Positions 56,407 through 58,825 of a stretch of DNA of 58,825 nucleotides are shown one piece after another. Each line of letters opens with the position of its first letter. The stretch's first letter is position 1. The notes beneath the pieces are model-generated. The model was not told the origin of the DNA, made no database searches, and worked only from the letters and a program-made list of their open reading frames with translations. Position numbers and translations under genes: made by a program. This DNA comes from an uncultured cyanobacterium (GTDB lineage: Bacteria; Cyanobacteriota; Cyanobacteriia; Thermostichales; Thermostichaceae). The DNA lies in assembly GCA_937944885.1 (NCBI GenBank), contig CALFBB010000015.1, positions 1 through 58,825 on the forward strand, given 5' to 3'.

Positions 56407-57423
56407 ATGGAATTGCTGCTGGCAGGCGACATTGGGGGCACCAAGACCAGACTCAGCCTTGCCGATGCCAAAACTCCAGAGCAGAGCCTGTGGCGCTGCC
56501 AGTATCCCAGCCAGCACTATTCCAGCTTGACCCCGATTGTGCAGCAATTTCTGGCCCAAGCTGAACAGGAGTTGGGTCGGGATCCCCAACCGGTGGCCGC
56601 CTGTTTTGCTGTTGCTGGGCCGGTGGTGGAGCAGAGTGCCAAGATTACCAACTTGCCCTGGACTCTGCAGGCCAAACAGTTGGCAGCAGAACTGGGGATC
56701 CCTCGTGTGGCCTTGATTAACGACTTCAGTGCCGTGGGGTATGGCATTCTTATTCTGGAAGAGCAGGATTTGGACACTCTGCAAACCGGGAAACGGTGGC
56801 CCCGGGCACCCATCGGTGTAATTGGGGCAGGTACTGGCTTGGGACAGGCCTACCTCACCTGGGGGGAAGGCCGTTACCAAGTGCATCCCAGTGAAGGGGG
56901 ACATGTGGATTTTTCCCCGCGAACCCCCTTGGAATGGGAGCTACTCACCTACCTGCAAAAGCGGCACGGGCGTATCTCCACCGAGCGGGTGGTTTCAGGA
57001 CAAGGGATTGTTGCCATCTATCAGTTTTTGCGCGATAGCCAATCGGGACAGGGAGAGGAACAGCTACTGGCCCAGATTCAAGCTTGGGAACAGGGTGCTG
57101 AACATATCGATCCGGCAGCTCAAATTGCCAATGCAGCCATGGAAGCACGGGATCCCTTGGCGGTGGAATGTTTGCGCTTGTTTCTCAGCCTCTACGGGGC
57201 TACAGTTGGCAATTTTGCCCTGCAATTGCTGCCCCGTGGCGGGCTGTTCATTGCCGGTGGAATTGCACCCAAGCTTTTGCGCCTGTTGCACCAGGGCGAG
57301 TTTCTCTCCTCTTTCCTGGATAAGGGGCGGATGCGTCCTTTGCTGGAAGAACTTTCGCTGCAAGTGGTGGTGAATGCGCAGGTAGGACTCATGGGAGCCA
57401 CTGCCTATGCTGCTACTCTTTAG
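56407..57423 (+). CDS. glk: glucokinase
   Basis: 338-aa ROK-independent bacterial glucokinase (Glk, PF02685 type) phosphorylating glucose with ATP. Seen: phosphate loop AGDIGGTKTRLSLAD at the start, CFAVAGPVVEQSAKITNLPW, the catalytic LINDFSAVGYGI (Asp), GAGTGLGQAYL, SEGGHVDFSPRTPLEWELL and FIAGGIAPKLL. ATG at 56407 is supported by ATAGGAGG eight bases upstream; the open frame back to 56338 is not needed. Confidence 0.96.
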   Translation: MELLLAGDIGGTKTRLSLADAKTPEQSLWRCQYPSQHYSSLTPIVQQFLAQAEQELGRDPQPVAACFAVAGPVVEQSAKITNLPWTLQAKQLAAELGIPRVALINDFSAVGYGILILEEQDLDTLQTGKRWPRAPIGVIGAGTGLGQAYLTWGEGRYQVHPSEGGHVDFSPRTPLEWELLTYLQKRHGRISTERVVSGQGIVAIYQFLRDSQSGQGEEQLLAQIQAWEQGAEHIDPAAQIANAAMEARDPLAVECLRLFLSLYGATVGNFALQLLPRGGLFIAGGIAPKLLRLLHQGEFLSSFLDKGRMRPLLEELSLQVVVNAQVGLMGATAYAATL

Positions 57424-57821
57424 CCAATTGCCGGGAAACTCCCTGCTGTCGCCCCACAGGAGTATGTCATGACCCTAGGAGTTACCTTCAGAGAGGTTAG
57501 GTTACGAACTGGGGATCCCCCGTTTCGTTCCGCTCTTCGGAGGTCCAATCCTACAGACAGCTTTTTTCAGGGGTATCGACTCCAGCTTGTGTAGAGGAAT
57601 CCGATGCTGAGCTAGGGGCTTGTACAGCCTCATGTTTTACCTGAAGTAGGAAGCAGGCTGCTTCCAGTCTTTGGGTAGCCTTACCTATGCCCTGTTAGCA
57701 ATCCTGAGGCAATCCTTAAAAATTGTTCTATTGGGCTGTAAGCTCACATCTGAACAGAATCTAAATTGGGGTTGGGTTCGCACCTAAATCAGAACTGTTC
57801 TCCGTCTGAGGATCTTTTTCC
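57424..57821. other. intergenic region, no gene recognised
   Basis: 398 bases between glk and the CHRD pseudogene. No frame longer than a few dozen codons has a start with a ribosome-binding site. Contains one GGGGATCCCC. Nothing else recognised. Confidence 0.6.
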
Positions 57822-58325
57822 ATGTTGTTCAGTGGCTTCGATGTTCAAGCCCGCAAGGTCTTCAAGCTTTTTTGTGGCTTCTGCCTGGTGGCTTTGCTCT
57901 TTCTTAGTGGTTGAGTAGTTGTGGCAGCAGTAGTGATTCCGGGTACTACTCTTCTGCCTCCGACGCCTGGGGATGTGGTGTCTACCGCTGCCTTGACCCT
58001 TTCTCCCGATGTTGAGGTGCTTCCAGTCAGAGTGCCCAGTTCTGCCAGTGGCGGTGCGGTTGTCACCCTCAACCAAACCAGCCGTACCCTAAGTGTTCAG
58101 GGCAGTTTCACCAACCTAACTACTCCCCTTCTTCCTATCGCCGACTTTGGCCCCGGACACATCCACATTGCCCAACCCGAGGCAGGATAATCCTTTGTGC
58201 AGGCTACAGGGCCAGTGATTTTTGTCTTGAATATGCTACCGGATCCGAGGAATCAGTCGGGGAGGTTCCAAAACCAGCCTCACCTCCGAGCAGATATCCA
58301 GTTTCCTGGTGGGTGCCTATTACCC
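57822..58325 (+). pseudogene. CHRD-domain exported protein, decayed
   Basis: ATG at 57822 opens a signal-peptide-like stretch (KLFCGFCLVALLFLSG) that meets an in-frame TGA at 57912. The same frame continues with AAVVIPGTTLLPPTPGD, then GGAVVTLNQTSRTLSVQGSF, TNLTTPLLPIADFGPGHIHI, the CHRD pattern of beta strands and G-x-H-I-H. An in-frame TAA (58188-58190) follows, then ATGPVIFVLN in the same frame. After a frameshift near 58235, GGSKTSLTSEQISSFLVGAYY appears in another frame. The conserved end (YVNVHT...GGEIRGQ in relatives) is missing where the IS605-like segment begins. Two stops, one shift and a truncation make it nonfunctional. Confidence 0.75.
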
Positions 58326-58336
58326 CTCCGCGCCAT

Positions 58337-58384
58337 AAAGCCCCGCCGTACCGCTGCGCGGAAGCAAGCCAATAGGGCAGGGAG
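58337..58384 (+). mobile_element. IS200/IS605-type right-end segment (second copy)
   Basis: AAAGCCCCGCCGTACCGCTG at the left, a CCGC-TGC-GCGG hairpin and GGGCAGGGAG at the right. It aligns with the minus-strand segment at 10395-10338 (about 39 of 47 positions identical by eye), but its GGGAG-ATAAGG end has drifted from GGGGAGGATGTC. It begins within a dozen bases of where the CHRD reading frame breaks off, suggesting insertion there. Confidence 0.5.
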
Positions 58385-58428
58385 ATAAGGCGCATCTTTC
58401 ATCGTGAGGCAAGATTACTCTGATTTGC

Positions 58429-58825
58429 ATGGCAACACTCACCAAGACGCTCAAGCTGCCGTTCCTTCGGCTCAACCGGTCGAAGACGGAGATGTTTGAG
58501 TTTGAGCGGCTGCAGAAACTGAATACCGAGGCTGCCCATTCGATCCTCGCCATGCGGAAAACACAGTGGCGCACCTTGACGACCAAGGTGTTCGCCAATA
58601 TCGAGTCGGTTCGGCCTGGATCAACCAGACCATTCGTAACGCCAATGCCCGCACAAAAATCAAGCGCTTCTCGTGCTTGCCCTCGGAGACCAACACCCAG
58701 AACTGGTCTTTGCACCGTGTGGGCGATACCTTCAGTAGCGGCTCTGGGTTGCTACGTGGGATCAATCGGGCCAAAGCAGGCAGTCTGAAGCTGGTGCGAT
58801 CCCGCAAAGGGATTGGGTACGCCTG
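58429..58825 (+). pseudogene. tnpB: IS605-family TnpB (OrfB), frameshifted, runs off the window
   Basis: ATG at 58429: MATLTKTLKLPFLRLNRSK, then MFEFERLQKLNTEAAHSILA and WRTLTTKVFANIE, the opening of a cyanobacterial TnpB nuclease. Around 58611-58614 the homology jumps frame, as if one base were lost, and continues with NQTIRNANARTKIKRFSCLP, TNTQNWSLHRVGDTF, SGLLRGINRAKAGSLKL and VRSRKGIGYA to the edge. The RuvC catalytic part would lie outside the window. It is not active unless the shift is bypassed. Confidence 0.85.

Overview
The window is a piece of a cyanobacterial chromosome. The plant-type phytoene desaturase/phytoene synthase pair, BtpA, MenB, the DUF3386 and DUF3120 proteins, the lysA-cdaA-uppS string and an 11-bp-phased Pho box before pstS are all cyanobacterial. 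BamHI-type palindromes (GGATCC, mostly GGGATCCC) are extremely dense: nine in the first 3,000 bases, against less than one expected by chance. I recall such enrichment in hot-spring Synechococcus/Thermostichus genomes and take it as a hint at that lineage; this is inference, not a database result.

Layout. 1-3.4 kb: minus-strand aldehyde dehydrogenase, NAD kinase and an omega-aminotransferase cut by the window edge. 3.7-7.7 kb: DUF3386 protein, YchF, a 34-residue PetN-like membrane microprotein with its own promoter, and Pgi. 7.7-11 kb: crtP-crtB and a DUF2227 membrane protein followed by an IS605/TnpB right-end remnant. 11.1-20.5 kb: UvrC, a five-PAS/GAF kinase-like protein with a degenerate catalytic domain, NadE, and an uncharacterised protein with a PD-(D/E)XK-like end. 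20.6-26.4 kb: an FAD-linked oxidase and pstSCAB with a Pho box. 26.8-34.4 kb: pyrB/purB, a secreted TPR protein, lipB, a TPR-2OG oxygenase, thioredoxin and a membrane-anchored CofE-like protein.

34.3-38.3 kb is a sulfur-handling module: SulP transporter, membrane rhodanese and ETHE1-type persulfide dioxygenase, divergent from an ArsR-family regulator with cysteines. 39-42.6 kb: a lone THI5/NMT1-type binding protein, fused CobA-HemD, and MenB.

42.7-45.0 kb is the most unusual part, an AT-richer two-gene island almost lacking GGATCC. Gene 1 fuses an HsdR-N-type PD-(D/E)XK nuclease domain to a complete ParA ATPase. Gene 2 fuses a ParB-N domain with an altered CTP-binding box to a heptad coiled coil and a helix-hairpin-helix. 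This looks like a segregation-derived nuclease system, possibly for defence or plasmid/phage interference. I know of no named system with this architecture.

45.2-58.8 kb: livF/livG and a divergent amino-acid binding protein sharing an NtcA-type site; pyrD, btpA and a REC-GGDEF protein; lysA-cdaA-uppS with a structured leader; tRNA-Tyr and tRNA-Thr; DUF3120; glucokinase; and a decayed end with a CHRD pseudogene, an IS605-like segment and a frameshifted tnpB running off the edge.

A genome-scale habit is visible: many intergenic spacers carry a single perfect 9-16 bp tandem duplication, and a 21-bp one lies inside the ParB-like gene.
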